Source: Flavihumibacter profundi (GTDB lineage: Bacteria; Bacteroidota; Bacteroidia; Chitinophagales; Chitinophagaceae). Taken from it: DNA of 64,000 nt. The notes under the pieces were generated by a model, which searched no databases, was not told the origin of the DNA, and was given only the letters and a program-made list of their open reading frames with translations. Of the stretch, positions 17,775-26,673 are shown piece after piece. The position numbers were made by a program, and so were the translations under genes. Numbering within the stretch: position 1 is the first letter of the stretch; each line of letters begins with the position of its first letter. The stretch lies in assembly GCF_020076305.1 (NCBI RefSeq), contig NZ_JAIQXE010000003.1, positions 558,001-622,000 of the forward strand. Reading direction: 5' to 3'.

Positions 17775-18652
17775 TTTTTCCAGAAGTCATAGAAATTAAA
17801 CCATTGGTCGGGGTATTTCCTCGTCATGGCCTCCATTTCGGTTACAAAATTATCCAGCAGCAATTTCATTTTTACTTTTTTCTCAACCCCTTCCATAGGT
17901 TCCGGCCTGCTGGCGAACAAGTGATAGTGTTTCCGGGATTCCTTAAATGCGAAAACATAGGAAACCGGCACTGAAAACCTGGATGCCAGGATAAAAGGGC
18001 CAGCAGGGAACTGTGCTATTGCACCAAGAAAATTTGCGGTCACGGTTTTATTCCCTGCCACGAACCTGTCTGCATGCATACAAACCAGCTGGTTGTTATC
18101 CAGGGCTGCGCTGATCGCATAAATATGCGAAAGGTCTTCTTTAATTAAAATCAGGTTCATATTCCGTCCACCGGTCACTTTCTCGAGATAGGCTTTAATT
18201 TGTTCCTGTTCGCCATCGTACATCACAACATTGATGGTAGTGTTTAACCGCTTCAGTAAATGCCCTGCGATTTCCCAGTTACCAATATGCGCACTCAGCA
18301 ACAAACCACCCCGGCCATTGGCAACCATTTCCCGCAAATAATTCTCGCCTTCAAATTCAAAACTGAAAGGCGTATCCATTCCGGCCTGTAAAGCAACCTT
18401 ATCAATCAGTGATTGCCCGAAACGGTAATAATTGCGGTAAATATGAATGATGGATACCCATTTACCAAACCCTAAACGGTGGTGAAAATATTGATACAGG
18501 TATCTTGTACTGGCCTGTGAAAAAAGTAAATAATACGTGGCTACAATACCCAGCAGCCAGTAGGCAGGCCGCAGGCCAAAAATTTTTAACACAACGACAA
18601 AGATCCTGTAACCAAGTGGCGTCGCTTTTGATTTTCCTTCCCACGAAGGCAT
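17771..18652 (-). CDS. LpxL/HtrB-type lysophospholipid acyltransferase
   Basis: A protein of 293 residues with one or two N-terminal membrane segments (VVVLKIFGLRPAYWLLGIVATYYLL). The catalytic HxxxxE motif is HIGNWE, with His122 and Glu127. MHADRFVAGN and FPAGPFILA are later conserved blocks of the LpxL family. Aryl polyene clusters carry such an acyltransferase to attach the polyene or a fatty acid to the lipid anchor. Its stop overlaps the dehydratase start by four bases, and its start overlaps the ACP stop by one base. Confidence 0.82.
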   Translation of the reverse strand: MPSWEGKSKATPLGYRIFVVVLKIFGLRPAYWLLGIVATYYLLFSQASTRYLYQYFHHRLGFGKWVSIIHIYRNYYRFGQSLIDKVALQAGMDTPFSFEFEGENYLREMVANGRGGLLLSAHIGNWEIAGHLLKRLNTTINVVMYDGEQEQIKAYLEKVTGGRNMNLILIKEDLSHIYAISAALDNNQLVCMHADRFVAGNKTVTANFLGAIAQFPAGPFILASRFSVPVSYVFAFKESRKHYHLFASRPEPMEGVEKKVKMKLLLDNFVTEMEAMTRKYPDQWFNFYDFWKK

Positions 18653-18909
18653 CAGACCAGTTCTTTTGCGTTGATGCGACGGACAACATAGTCATAAAAA
18701 TCCTGGAAGGTGTTGATAGTGGTAAAGTCTTCGGGCTTAACCTTAAAGCCAAAATTATTTTCCAGAACCACAACCATGTCTATATAATCCAGGCTATCCA
18801 GCGCAAGTGTTTCTTTCAGGCTTGCTTCAGGAGAAATCATTTCCCTTTCCACTTCAAATTCCTCCACCAGGAAATGGTTAATCTTCTCTACAATTACTTC
18901 TGTCGTCAT
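18652..18909 (-). CDS. Acyl carrier protein 2 of the pigment cluster
   Basis: A protein of 85 residues. The phosphopantetheine attachment is LALDSLDYIDMV with Ser39. It is the second ACP in the cluster; known aryl polyene systems also use two ACPs with divided duties, one for starter loading and one for elongation. It is separated from the upstream ketosynthase gene by 220 bases containing inverted heptamer arrays, so its expression may be set apart from that gene. Confidence 0.9.
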   Translation of the reverse strand: MTTEVIVEKINHFLVEEFEVEREMISPEASLKETLALDSLDYIDMVVVLENNFGFKVKPEDFTTINTFQDFYDYVVRRINAKELV

Positions 18910-18943
18910 AGCGGTTCTTTTTGCGATGTTTAGGTTAGGGGGG

Positions 18944-19138
18944 AATGGTGAATGGTAAATGGTGAATGGTGAATGATAAATAGGGAATAGGTCAACAGGT
19001 CAATGGCTTGACAATCACAAATTCGCGATTTAGGTAACATGTACAATTTCATCATGCAATAATCATTCACTTATTTAGCCTGCTCACCCATTAACAATTC
19101 CCCATTCACCATTCACTATTCACTATTCACTATTCACT
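18944..19138. repeat. Inverted arrays of a heptamer (GGTGAAT / ATTCACY)
   Basis: Two arrays of five heptamers face each other. The left one (18944-18978) has units AATGGTG, AATGGTA, AATGGTG, AATGGTG, AATGATA. The right one (19104-19138) is ATTCACC followed by four ATTCACT. They are reverse complements apart from a few bases and could form a long hairpin with a loop of about 125 bases. The stop codon of the ketosynthase gene (19130-19132) lies inside the right array. The structure sits between two pigment genes and could attenuate or process the transcript. Confidence 0.85.
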
Positions 19139-20353
19139 GTATTTCTTCACAATCAAAGAAGAATTTGTTCCTCCGAATCCAAAGGAATTGGACAGAAAGC
19201 TGTTAAATTCTTTTTCAATCGTTTTTGTAACAATATTCAATTTAGCCGAATCTTCGTCCGGTTCCTCAAAATTAATATTTGGCGCGATGAATCCATAATT
19301 CATCATCAACATTGAATAAACTATTTCACTCGCCCCTGCCATCCAGCATTCATGCCCTGTCATCGATTTTGTTGAACTTATATAGGGGCGGCTGGTGCCA
19401 AAAACTTCATCAATTGCACGAGCTTCACTCGAATCACCTGCGGGTGTTGAAGTAGCATGGGCATTGATATAAAAAATTTCAGCCGGATCCATCCCGGCAT
19501 CTTTCAGGGCCATATTCAGGGCGCGTACCGGACCATTTACTGTTGGATTGGAAATATGCCCCCCGTTTGAGGAAAATCCATACCCCACCACTTCACCCAG
19601 GATATTCGCTCCCCTTTCCAATGCACTATCCAGGCTTTCCAGTATAACTGTTGCCGCACCGCCACTGGGAATTAATCCATCGCGATTCTTATCAAATGGA
19701 CGCGAGGCCCTGGCCGGATCATTTTCCCTTATAGAAAACGCAGAAAGCGCGTCAAAATTTCCCATCGAAAAAATATTTAACTCCTGGGCACCGCCACAGA
19801 TTATCGTTTCCTGTAAGCCTGTCTTAATAAAATGATACCCCAGGCCAATTGCGTGAGACCCGCTTGCACATGCTGCACTTATGGTAAAATTGACCCCCTT
19901 CAAATGGAAGATGGTGGCCAGGTTCATCGTTACCGTAGAATTCATGGTCTGGAATACCGAGCCCGAGCCTACAAGGGTTGTGTCCTTTTTTTCACGCATC
20001 AGGTCAGTGGCAGTTACAACAGGTTCTGCTGAACTGTCGTTTCCATATAAAACCCCGATTTCCTTCTGCAGTAAAATTTCTTCGGTTATCCCTGCCTGTT
20101 GAAGGGCCTGGACAGTTGCCATATACGCATACTCACCCTGCTCGGGCAGCATGATCCTTGCCCTGCGGTCCAGCAAACCCTTGAGGTTCGGCCTTTCGAC
20201 AAAACCTGTCAGGCCTGAACGGTAGCCAAATGCTTTACGTTCCTGGTCCAGCACTATACCAGATTTTCCCTCATATAAAGATTGCCGCACTTCATCCAGG
20301 CTCTTCCCTATACAGGAATAAATCCCCAATCCTGTTATCACTACTCTGTTCAT
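19130..20353 (-). CDS. Beta-ketoacyl-ACP synthase 3 of the pigment cluster
   Basis: A protein of 407 residues of the FabB/FabF type. The nucleophile is Cys162 in ISAACASGS, and the catalytic His are in NAHATSTPAGD and MTGHECWMAGA. The C-terminus SFGFGGTNSSLIV is fully typical. The last codons (YSE and the TAG stop) are made of the heptamer repeat, so the array has grown into or formed the gene end. It lies next to the ketoreductase gene (6 bases) and could act on early chain extension. Confidence 0.87.
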   Translation of the reverse strand: MNRVVITGLGIYSCIGKSLDEVRQSLYEGKSGIVLDQERKAFGYRSGLTGFVERPNLKGLLDRRARIMLPEQGEYAYMATVQALQQAGITEEILLQKEIGVLYGNDSSAEPVVTATDLMREKKDTTLVGSGSVFQTMNSTVTMNLATIFHLKGVNFTISAACASGSHAIGLGYHFIKTGLQETIICGGAQELNIFSMGNFDALSAFSIRENDPARASRPFDKNRDGLIPSGGAATVILESLDSALERGANILGEVVGYGFSSNGGHISNPTVNGPVRALNMALKDAGMDPAEIFYINAHATSTPAGDSSEARAIDEVFGTSRPYISSTKSMTGHECWMAGASEIVYSMLMMNYGFIAPNINFEEPDEDSAKLNIVTKTIEKEFNSFLSNSFGFGGTNSSLIVKKYSE

Positions 20354-20359
20354 ACCTGA

Positions 20360-21088
20360 CTACGTATATAATCCGCCATTTACTGATAAAACCACGCCTG
20401 TAATATAACCCGAATCGGGGGAAGCAAGAAATGCCACGGCATGCGCTACTTCGGCGGGCTGCCCGAACCTTTGTACCGGGATCATTGCCTTCAGTTCTTT
20501 CTCATTCAGCCCTTCAGTCATGTCCGTTTGAATAAAGCCGGGGGCAACAGCATTTACAGTTATACCGCGCTTGCCGATCTCCTGGGCAAGGGCCTTGGTT
20601 GCGCCGATTACACCGGCTTTTGCGGCAGAATAATTGGTTTGCCCGGCCATCCCTTTAATACCCGAAAGCGAAACGATATTGATTATGCGTCCCGACTTAC
20701 GCAGCAGCATTCCACTAAGCACTTCACGGGTAACATAAAAAAAACCGCCCAGGCTGGTATCCAGCACATTCTCCCATTGCTCGTCTTTCATCCACATCAT
20801 CAGGGTGTCATCCTTGATGCCTGCATTATTCACCAGTATTTCAATGTTTTTATCTTTATTATTTTCTATCCAGGCTCCCAATACTTCTTTAACCTGCTCT
20901 TTTTGCTGTACGTCAAACTGCAGCAGTTCACCATCTGCACCAAGGGCCTTTACCTGAGCCAGCGTTTCAAGGGCAGCTGCTTCATTGCCTTTGTAATTGA
21001 CCAGGATATAATAGCCAAGGGCAGCCAACTTTACACATATAGCCCTTCCAATTCCCCTAGACCCGCCGGTTACCAGGACAGATTTCAT
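20360..21088 (-). CDS. fabG: 3-oxoacyl-ACP reductase (FabG-like, SDR family)
   Basis: A protein of 242 residues of the classical short-chain dehydrogenase family. The NADP-binding motif is TGGSRGIG (7-14), followed by NNAG and the catalytic Ser in IVSLSG with YSAAK (YxxxK). The C-terminus ITGVVLSVNGGLYT is typical of FabG. It would reduce the 3-oxo group after each condensation; the equivalent in the characterised aryl polyene system is ApeQ. A housekeeping fabG elsewhere is likely, so this is probably the pathway-specific copy. Confidence 0.88.
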   Translation of the reverse strand: MKSVLVTGGSRGIGRAICVKLAALGYYILVNYKGNEAAALETLAQVKALGADGELLQFDVQQKEQVKEVLGAWIENNKDKNIEILVNNAGIKDDTLMMWMKDEQWENVLDTSLGGFFYVTREVLSGMLLRKSGRIINIVSLSGIKGMAGQTNYSAAKAGVIGATKALAQEIGKRGITVNAVAPGFIQTDMTEGLNEKELKAMIPVQRFGQPAEVAHAVAFLASPDSGYITGVVLSVNGGLYT

Positions 21089-21147
21089 ACCTCTTATACT
21101 TTTAATGATGAGTGCTCCTTACTACAGCGCTTAATTTACAAAATAGT

Positions 21148-22752
21148 TCAGGCAACCCGCTCAATTGTTGAAGTTGCGGGATGTGTTACCACCGGTTCGG
21201 CATTTTCAAAATAGCGCTTGACCTTTTCCAGGTCTTTGTACCTGGGCTGGTCGTCTATGAATACCGGGAAAATAGCCCTGATTTGTTTGTACATATTGAG
21301 TGTGGAAGCTGCCATCCGGTCGGTGCAACCCAGGTAATCCACTGCCTGCAAAATGGTCATCATCTGGATGGCCAGCACTTCAAAGGAATTCCCGATCACC
21401 CTGCGGGTAAGTAAGGCTGCATTACAACCCATGCTTACGATATCCTGGTTGTCATTGTTATTGGGAATGCTATGGATATACATCGGGTTGGAAAGGGTCT
21501 GGTTCTCGGCGACAGTAGATGTAGCAGTAAATTGCATGCCCTGCATACCAAAGTTCAATCCCAGTGTACCGAGGTTCAGGAAAGGCGGGAATTTCTCATT
21601 CAGCTTGGCATTCAGGAGGTAGTTCAACTGGCGCTCAGACAACATGGACAATTTTGTTATGGCGATTTTCAACTTGTCCATTTCCAGGGAAACATAATCG
21701 CCATGGAAATTGCCGCCGTGGAATATATTGGCATTTTCATGATCAATAATCGGGTTGTCATTCACTGAATTAAACTCTGCCAGGATCACTTTTTCAGCCT
21801 GTGTTATAGTGTCTAAAACAGGTCCCAGTACCTGGGTTATACAGCGAAGGGAATAATATTCCTGCACCTTGTCTTCAAACACATCCTGGTCCATTTTATC
21901 CCCTTCATACAAATGTTTTTTCCGGGACCGGATCATATGGCTGTCGCCCAGCAGCTTGCGTAACATGGCTGCAACCACCTGCTGGCCGGGATGGTGTTTC
22001 ACATGGTTCAATTCATGGGAGAAATGGTCATCATACGCTTCAACAACCTCATTTGTCATTGCCGACAGGAATACAGACCACTCCAGCAATTTTTTAGCCT
22101 GCAACAGGTTAATCAGCGCAATTCCGGTCATGGCAGAAGTACCATTAATGAGGGCGAGCCCTTCGCGAACATGAATTTTCAAAGGGGTAATTCCCAGTTC
22201 CGCAAATACTTCCGCCGTATCGCGCAATTCATTTTTATACCACACTTCACCTTCACCGATAAGGGTAAGCGCCAGGTGGGCCAATTGCACCAGGTCGCCG
22301 CTGGCGCCAACGCCACCATGTTCGTATATACAAGGATAAACCTGCTTATTCAGCAGGGCCACCAGCAAATGCACCAGTTCGGGGTGAACCCCTGAGTAGC
22401 CCTGCAGGAAATTATTCAAACGGGCCAGTAATAAGGCCCGAACCAATATAGGATCAATAGGGCGGCCACTTCCGGAACTATGGCTGCGGATCAGGTTATA
22501 TTGAAGGGCAACCAGGTTTTCTTCACTTACCCGGTACTGGGCCATTGGGCCAAAGCCGGTATTAATACCATAAATTATTTTATTAGAAGCAAATCCTTTC
22601 AAAAATTCATGGTTCCTGGATACCTTATCCAACACAACTCCGTCTATGGCAACAGCTTTCCCGTCGCAAACAATTTCTTTAAACTCCCGGAGTGATAAAT
22701 GTTTTTCGGTAATCAATTTTATCTCAAGTTGAGCAATTATGGAATGCTCCAA
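21148..22752 (-). CDS. Aromatic amino acid ammonia-lyase, tyrosine ammonia-lyase-like
   Basis: A protein of 534 residues of the HAL/PAL/TAL family. The MIO prosthetic group forms from Ala-Ser-Gly at 150-152 (GVGASGDLVQ). The catalytic Tyr61 is in IYGINTGFGPM. The substrate-selectivity pair is Ser90-His91, in NLIRSHSSGSG. This pair is as in histidine lyases, but my memory of the Flavobacterium johnsoniae flexirubin enzyme FjTAL has the same NLIRSHSSG context, and that enzyme acts on tyrosine. It would form 4-coumarate, the aryl starter. The histidine ammonia-lyase alternative is disfavoured by position beside ligase and FabG genes. Confidence 0.88.
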   Translation of the reverse strand: MEHSIIAQLEIKLITEKHLSLREFKEIVCDGKAVAIDGVVLDKVSRNHEFLKGFASNKIIYGINTGFGPMAQYRVSEENLVALQYNLIRSHSSGSGRPIDPILVRALLLARLNNFLQGYSGVHPELVHLLVALLNKQVYPCIYEHGGVGASGDLVQLAHLALTLIGEGEVWYKNELRDTAEVFAELGITPLKIHVREGLALINGTSAMTGIALINLLQAKKLLEWSVFLSAMTNEVVEAYDDHFSHELNHVKHHPGQQVVAAMLRKLLGDSHMIRSRKKHLYEGDKMDQDVFEDKVQEYYSLRCITQVLGPVLDTITQAEKVILAEFNSVNDNPIIDHENANIFHGGNFHGDYVSLEMDKLKIAITKLSMLSERQLNYLLNAKLNEKFPPFLNLGTLGLNFGMQGMQFTATSTVAENQTLSNPMYIHSIPNNNDNQDIVSMGCNAALLTRRVIGNSFEVLAIQMMTILQAVDYLGCTDRMAASTLNMYKQIRAIFPVFIDDQPRYKDLEKVKRYFENAEPVVTHPATSTIERVA

Positions 22753-22787
22753 AAATAGGGCAAAACAGCTAATCAGCCTATATAAGC

Positions 22788-24089
22788 TTAAATTGTATGC
22801 AACCGGTTATCAATCAGTTTTTGGGCTTTCCGGCCACCTTCCGGAAATTGCATATGGTGCAATTCAGAAGCGGCAGCGAAAACAAGATCCGGTACTACCC
22901 TTAGCCGGGAACGCAAAAACTCCCTGATTTTGCTGCTTAACGGTTCTGAAGGTTCATTAACATGTACATGCACAATCACTTCGTCGGTGCCGAATTCATT
23001 GGTTTGCAATTCCACTACATAATCTGTTATTTCCGGTATTTCGTGCAAAACATCGTATAAGGCAGGTGGATAAAAAGTGGTGCCTTTCAGTTTGATCATT
23101 TGTTTTTTCCGGCCGATGACCGAGGTCAGCCGGGGTGTATTACGACCACAGGAGCAGGGATTATCAATCCGCCTGCAGATATCGCCGGTTTTATAACGCA
23201 GGAGTGGCATGCCTTCTACGCCCAGGGTGGTGATGGTCACTTCCCCGGCCTGGCCGGGCGCTACAGGCTGGTCAAATTCATCTAATAATTCCAGGATCAG
23301 CAGTTCTGCCATAAGATGTCCGCCATGGCCCGCCGGACATTCCGTAAATGCCGTTTGCATTTCCGTTGAGGCATAAGTACTAACCAGGTTGATTGGCCAG
23401 CTGCCGGTGATTCTCTGGCCGAGGCGATTTAACCGTCCGTCTTCCAGGCGGATACTTTCCCCGATACATAATGCCGTTTTTACACTTGTTTCAGCTAAAT
23501 TGACCTTGTTGGCTTCGGCAAATTCAACCAGTTTTACCAGGAATGAAGGTACCCCGATAATAACGGTGGGGTTCACCCGCCTGATGGTTTCGTATTGCAG
23601 GAATGGCGCTCCCGGACCAACCCTTACCAATCCGGCACCCAGCTGCCGGATCCCCAGGTAATAGGCAATACCGGCCATGAATTGCCGGTCGAGGGTCAGC
23701 ATCAGCTGGTAAATATCATCCTTTGAGCCGCCGGCAGACAGGAATGAGCAATATTCGTTATAGGACAACCGGGACAAATCATTTTCTGTAAGGGCAATAG
23801 TAACCGGGCTGCCCAGGGTGCCCGAGCTTGACATATATTCGGAGATCCTGTTCCTGGGGACGCATAAAAAATCCCAGTTCCTTAATTGCAGGTCTTCTTT
23901 AGAGGTCACCGGAATTTTTTGCAAATCATCCAGTGAGCGGATCATATCGGGTTGGATGCCATTCCCGTCAAAGAGCTCTTTGTAAAAGGGTGAATGGCCA
24001 GCCAGGTACTGGATGGTTTCCTGCAATTTCTTTTCCTGCAGGGACCTGATCTCGCCTGTTGCAGCAAATACTAAATCGTGCGAATACAT
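22788..24089 (-). CDS. PaaK-like aryl-CoA/ACP ligase (adenylate-forming)
   Basis: A protein of 433 residues from the ATG at 24089; an in-frame ATG at 24161 would overlap acpS by about 60 bases. The ATP-binding loop is MSSSGTLGSP (near 86-95). Later family blocks are YASTEMQT, LLRYKTGD and a CSCGRNTPRL segment, with the C-terminal GRKKQMIKLKG. This fits the phenylacetate-CoA ligase subfamily. In the pathway it would activate 4-coumarate from the lyase for transfer to CoA or directly to ACP. It lies between acpS and the lyase gene. Confidence 0.82.
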   Translation of the reverse strand: MYSHDLVFAATGEIRSLQEKKLQETIQYLAGHSPFYKELFDGNGIQPDMIRSLDDLQKIPVTSKEDLQLRNWDFLCVPRNRISEYMSSSGTLGSPVTIALTENDLSRLSYNEYCSFLSAGGSKDDIYQLMLTLDRQFMAGIAYYLGIRQLGAGLVRVGPGAPFLQYETIRRVNPTVIIGVPSFLVKLVEFAEANKVNLAETSVKTALCIGESIRLEDGRLNRLGQRITGSWPINLVSTYASTEMQTAFTECPAGHGGHLMAELLILELLDEFDQPVAPGQAGEVTITTLGVEGMPLLRYKTGDICRRIDNPCSCGRNTPRLTSVIGRKKQMIKLKGTTFYPPALYDVLHEIPEITDYVVELQTNEFGTDEVIVHVHVNEPSEPLSSKIREFLRSRLRVVPDLVFAAASELHHMQFPEGGRKAQKLIDNRLHTI

Positions 24090-24102
24090 ATTGATGGTTG
24101 GT

Positions 24103-24495
24103 TCAATTTTCCAGGATAACAATAGCTGTTGCCATGGATGCCTGGTGGGATAAAGATACATGGATGCGTTTGATACCGTATGGCGCCAGGGTTTCGGCAG
24201 TTTGCCCGATTAGCCTCAGGTTGGGCTGGCCTTTGGCATCGTGTACAATTTCAATTTCATGGAAGGCGGTACCGTTAAGCCAACCTGAGCCCAGGGCTTT
24301 GAGGAAGGCTTCCTTTGCGGCGAAGCGGGCGGCAAAGTGTTGATCGGGGTGGGCTTTTTTTTCACAATATGCGATTTCACCCGGCGAAAAGACCAGTTCG
24401 CGGAAGCCCTGGCCTTTAGCAATTTTTTCAGCGATGCGTTGCACCTCAACAATATCAATACCAGTACCCAGGATCATGGGGGTCATTTTGGCCAA
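24103..24495 (-). CDS. acpS: Holo-ACP synthase AcpS
   Basis: A protein of 130 residues. The family opening GTGIDIVEVQRI (10-21) carries the Mg-binding Asp, and RFAAKEAFLKAL (57-68) is the second signature. The enzyme transfers 4'-phosphopantetheine from CoA to the Ser of ACP. It is in the cluster with two ACP genes, so it may be a dedicated copy, though it could also be the only cellular AcpS. It starts 32 bases downstream of the 188-aa protein gene. Confidence 0.93.
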   Translation of the reverse strand: MAKMTPMILGTGIDIVEVQRIAEKIAKGQGFRELVFSPGEIAYCEKKAHPDQHFAARFAAKEAFLKALGSGWLNGTAFHEIEIVHDAKGQPNLRLIGQTAETLAPYGIKRIHVSLSHQASMATAIVILEN

Positions 24496-24527
24496 AACTA
24501 GGCAAAATCTCCGCTGGCGGGTCCGAC

Positions 24528-25094
24528 TTATAGCGTGATCACCAATTCTGTTTCATTTTTTGGGATATCGAATGCCGCAAACCGAATGGTTGTTCCGGGG
24601 AGACTGGCATTTTCTTTTGTGGCGGTATAGGCCCAATCATACTCATTGTCCAGCTGGATAGCTTCGCCCGATTCGAGCAGTTGTCCATCGGGTGTGAAAA
24701 TGGAGCAAAGAACACTGACCACTTTATAATTATCGGTGGCGGTAATGATGAGCTGCTGGCCGGGCTTACCGGTATAGGCCTTCAGCACGGGATCGCTGAG
24801 TTCGGGCGCTATTTTGGCGTCGCTGATGGCGGCATGGTAGACCGACTGGTGTTTGCGGGCCAGATTTTTATAGATGGCGCTAAGTTGCTCGTCTTTCCGG
24901 GCGAATTGGGCAAAATACACAGCTACCTGGAACTGTTGCTGGGCTGCAGATTGGCCGGGGGTAGGTTTCCGGTTTTTATCAATGCTCGGCCATTTGGCCA
25001 TGATGGTTTTATCACCACGCTGGCGAAAAACCACCTGTTTTCCGAGGCCGCCATAGATGTTCCGAACCAGGATATTATCGGTTGCAATAGCCAT
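24528..25094 (-). CDS. Hypothetical protein at the head of the acpS operon
   Basis: I do not recognise this 188-residue protein with certainty. It has no signal peptide or membrane segment. The N-terminus (NIYGGLGKQVVFRQRGDKT, then KPTPGQSAAQQQF) has the layout of DUF6266-type Bacteroidota proteins, whose openings combine a GGxxGK stretch with a later xPxQxAQ segment; the likeness is weak. The C-terminal half is strand-rich and acidic. It is the first gene after the 370-bp gap and is 32 bases upstream of acpS, so it may be part of the pigment transcript or only its promoter-proximal neighbour. Confidence 0.5.
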   Translation of the reverse strand: MAIATDNILVRNIYGGLGKQVVFRQRGDKTIMAKWPSIDKNRKPTPGQSAAQQQFQVAVYFAQFARKDEQLSAIYKNLARKHQSVYHAAISDAKIAPELSDPVLKAYTGKPGQQLIITATDNYKVVSVLCSIFTPDGQLLESGEAIQLDNEYDWAYTATKENASLPGTTIRFAAFDIPKNETELVITL

Positions 25095-25148
25095 AATATA
25101 GTGTTTTGTTATACTAAGATAGTATAATTTATATAATCAGGTTCGTTA

Positions 25149-25181
25149 TTCGTTCGTCTTTCGTTCGTCTTTCGTTCGTCT
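25149..25181 (+). repeat. Three tandem copies of an 11-mer
   Basis: The unit TTCGTTCGTCT occurs three times without change, with a partial copy before it (GTTCGTTAT). It lies 55 bases upstream of the gene starting at 25094 on the minus strand. Simple slippage could vary the copy number and so the spacing of upstream sites. Confidence 0.85.
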
Positions 25182-25327
25182 TTTATATTATAATCAATGT
25201 ACATGAGATGTATTCGCATTGTATACCAATTGTTTCCCGGATGGGCAGATCTTTAAAATTTTTAATCGGGGGGTGAGGTTTGGGGCCTTTTTGAACTTTT
25301 GCGGCAAAGCCTGGGAAAAGATCCCTG

Positions 25328-25391
25328 CTTTATCCACGAGCGGTAAGCGAATAACCTACACAAATTGAAGGAAACCGCTTCGTGGATAAAG
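25328..25391. repeat. Imperfect long inverted repeat
   Basis: Left arm 25328-25343 (CTTTATCCACGAGCGG) and right arm 25375-25391 are reverse complements except for one extra base in the right arm; the loop is 31 bases. It lies about 75 bases beyond the VOC stop in the direction of its transcription. It has no T-run directly after it on the minus strand, so it is not a standard terminator. It could be the edge of the inserted cassette or an RNA hairpin. Confidence 0.65.
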
Positions 25392-25464
25392 TATTTGAAA
25401 AACCAGAAAACTCTAATCGATAGTAGTCCAGTTATAGGGGAAGCTTACAGTTTTTCTTCCTGGG

Positions 25465-25905
25465 TTAGTTTTGTCCGTTATATTTTGGGTCAAAGTCAAC
25501 CATCCATTCAATACCATATTTGTCTGCAAACATTCCAAAGTATGAACCCCAAGGACTGTCTGCAATAGGCACTTCAATTTTTCCGCCTACCGAAAGTCCG
25601 TTAAATAATTTGTCGGCTTCTTCACGACTTTCTGCGCTAATTGATATCTTAAATCGGTTGTCATTTTCCCTTATTTGTCCCATAGGTTCTAAAACGTCAG
25701 AAGCCATTAACAAGTTGTTTTTACCGATAGGCAAAGCAATATGCATGATTCTATTTGCATCATTTTCTGCTACTGGAAATTCAGGGCTTGATATGTCCTT
25801 GAAACGAGTAATCCTTTCGAACTCTCCACCAAATACAGATTTATAAAATGTGAATGCTTCTTCGGTATTTCCGTTGAAGTGTAAATAAGGATTAATAAGT
25901 GCCAT
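25465..25905 (-). CDS. VOC-family (PhnB-like glyoxalase fold) protein
   Basis: A protein of 146 residues. It opens with NPYLHFNGNTEEAFTFYKSVFGGE, the typical start of PhnB-like VOC proteins (two beta-alpha-beta-beta-beta units). The end, WGSYFGMFADKYGIEWMVDF, is also typical. These proteins often lie with SRPBCC and ArsR genes in Bacteroidota; their substrates are mostly unknown. It is the last gene of the ArsR cassette. The DNA here is more A+T-rich than the pigment genes on both sides. Confidence 0.85.
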   Translation of the reverse strand: MALINPYLHFNGNTEEAFTFYKSVFGGEFERITRFKDISSPEFPVAENDANRIMHIALPIGKNNLLMASDVLEPMGQIRENDNRFKISISAESREEADKLFNGLSVGGKIEVPIADSPWGSYFGMFADKYGIEWMVDFDPKYNGQN

Positions 25906-25963
25906 GATTTTTATTTTTTAGATTGTTAAATTGGTTATTTTCTTTCGTTAATTTTTAGCTTTT

Positions 25964-26173
25964 TTACACTAATTCTTCACAGCTGTAGCTATGAGCATTC
26001 AGCAAGCCTATTATTATCAAAACGATATTTTCTTCGCTGTCAATCCGCAAAATTTTATCGATGTCTTCAAGATCAAAATTCCATTTTGCTTTTGGCAGTA
26101 TTTTCTCAATATGCGGTTTGAGTTTCTTAACCTGCATTTTAGATTTGACAGATGTTTTGAAAACGAAAATCAT
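25964..26173 (-). CDS. Small conserved cytoplasmic protein (69 aa)
   Basis: A basic-then-acidic protein of 69 residues without signal or membrane segment. The segment [18 protein letters not shown] is of a kind I have seen in small conserved Bacteroidota proteins beside SRPBCC genes, which supports a real gene. No function is known to me. Its start overlaps the SRPBCC stop by four bases, so it is translationally coupled to it. Confidence 0.6.
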   Translation of the reverse strand: MIFVFKTSVKSKMQVKKLKPHIEKILPKAKWNFDLEDIDKILRIDSEENIVLIIIGLLNAHSYSCEELV

Positions 26174-26673
26174 TTTTGCTGCAAATTCTTCAACAGATCT
26201 TCCAGGTTTTTCAATGTCATAGTAAATCCTTCTTTAAAGCCCATTTCAACCATCTTCTCCAGGCGGTCAAGCGATTCATTGTAAATACTAATTCTCACTT
26301 TGGTTGTTCCGTTTTCTTCGCTGAAATTAAAATCCCATTCAGAACCTGGTAATTCAGGGTTTTCATCTTTGTCTGCAAAAGCATTGTAAAATTTAAAATT
26401 GGTTTTTGGACTAATGGAAGTATATCGTTGAACTGACCAGCGCAGTTCCTGTCCTTCCGGGCTTACCATGGCATAAAATCTTCGCCCGCCCACTTCAAAA
26501 TTCATGCTTTTTGTTTTTGATGCCCATGGTTTAGGTGCCCACCATTGGTCAAGAATTTCCTGTTTGGTAAAAGCGTCCCATACCAGCGAAAGATCGGCAT
26601 CAAATTCCCTGGTTACAAATACCGTTTTTGTTGTTTTGTCAACGGTAAAATCAAATAATAAACTGTTGTTCAT
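26170..26673 (-). CDS. SRPBCC (AHSA1-type) domain protein
   Basis: A protein of 167 residues with the Bet v1-like START/AHSA1 layout: [18 protein letters not shown], then [10 protein letters not shown], then [13 protein letters not shown] and a C-terminal amphipathic helix ([17 protein letters not shown]). The fold binds hydrophobic ligands. Pairing with an ArsR-type regulator is common in Bacteroidota. It overlaps the regulator by four bases and the 69-aa gene by four, forming a tight operon. Its ligand is unknown. Confidence 0.85.
   Translation of the reverse strand: MNNSLLFDFTVDKTTKTVFVTREFDADLSLVWDAFTKQEILDQWWAPKPWASKTKSMNFEVGGRRFYAMVSPEGQELRWSVQRYTSISPKTNFKFYNAFADKDENPELPGSEWDFNFSEENGTTKVRISIYNESLDRLEKMVEMGFKEGFTMTLKNLEDLLKNLQQK

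Larger units (their letters stand above)
25095..25464. other. 370-bp intergenic stretch with repeats
   Basis: No gene is supported here. The stretch holds three copies of an 11-mer (25149-25181) and a 16/17-bp inverted repeat (25328-25391). It separates the VOC gene end from the acpS operon start and probably contains that operon's promoter. I could not identify a full TTTG/TAnnTTTG match for it. Confidence 0.6.

Noticed and set aside
20441-21214. 257-aa open frame on the plus strand
   Set aside because: It lies antisense to the FabG gene, whose motifs are complete. Its own translation has no recognisable domain and is rich in unusual runs.
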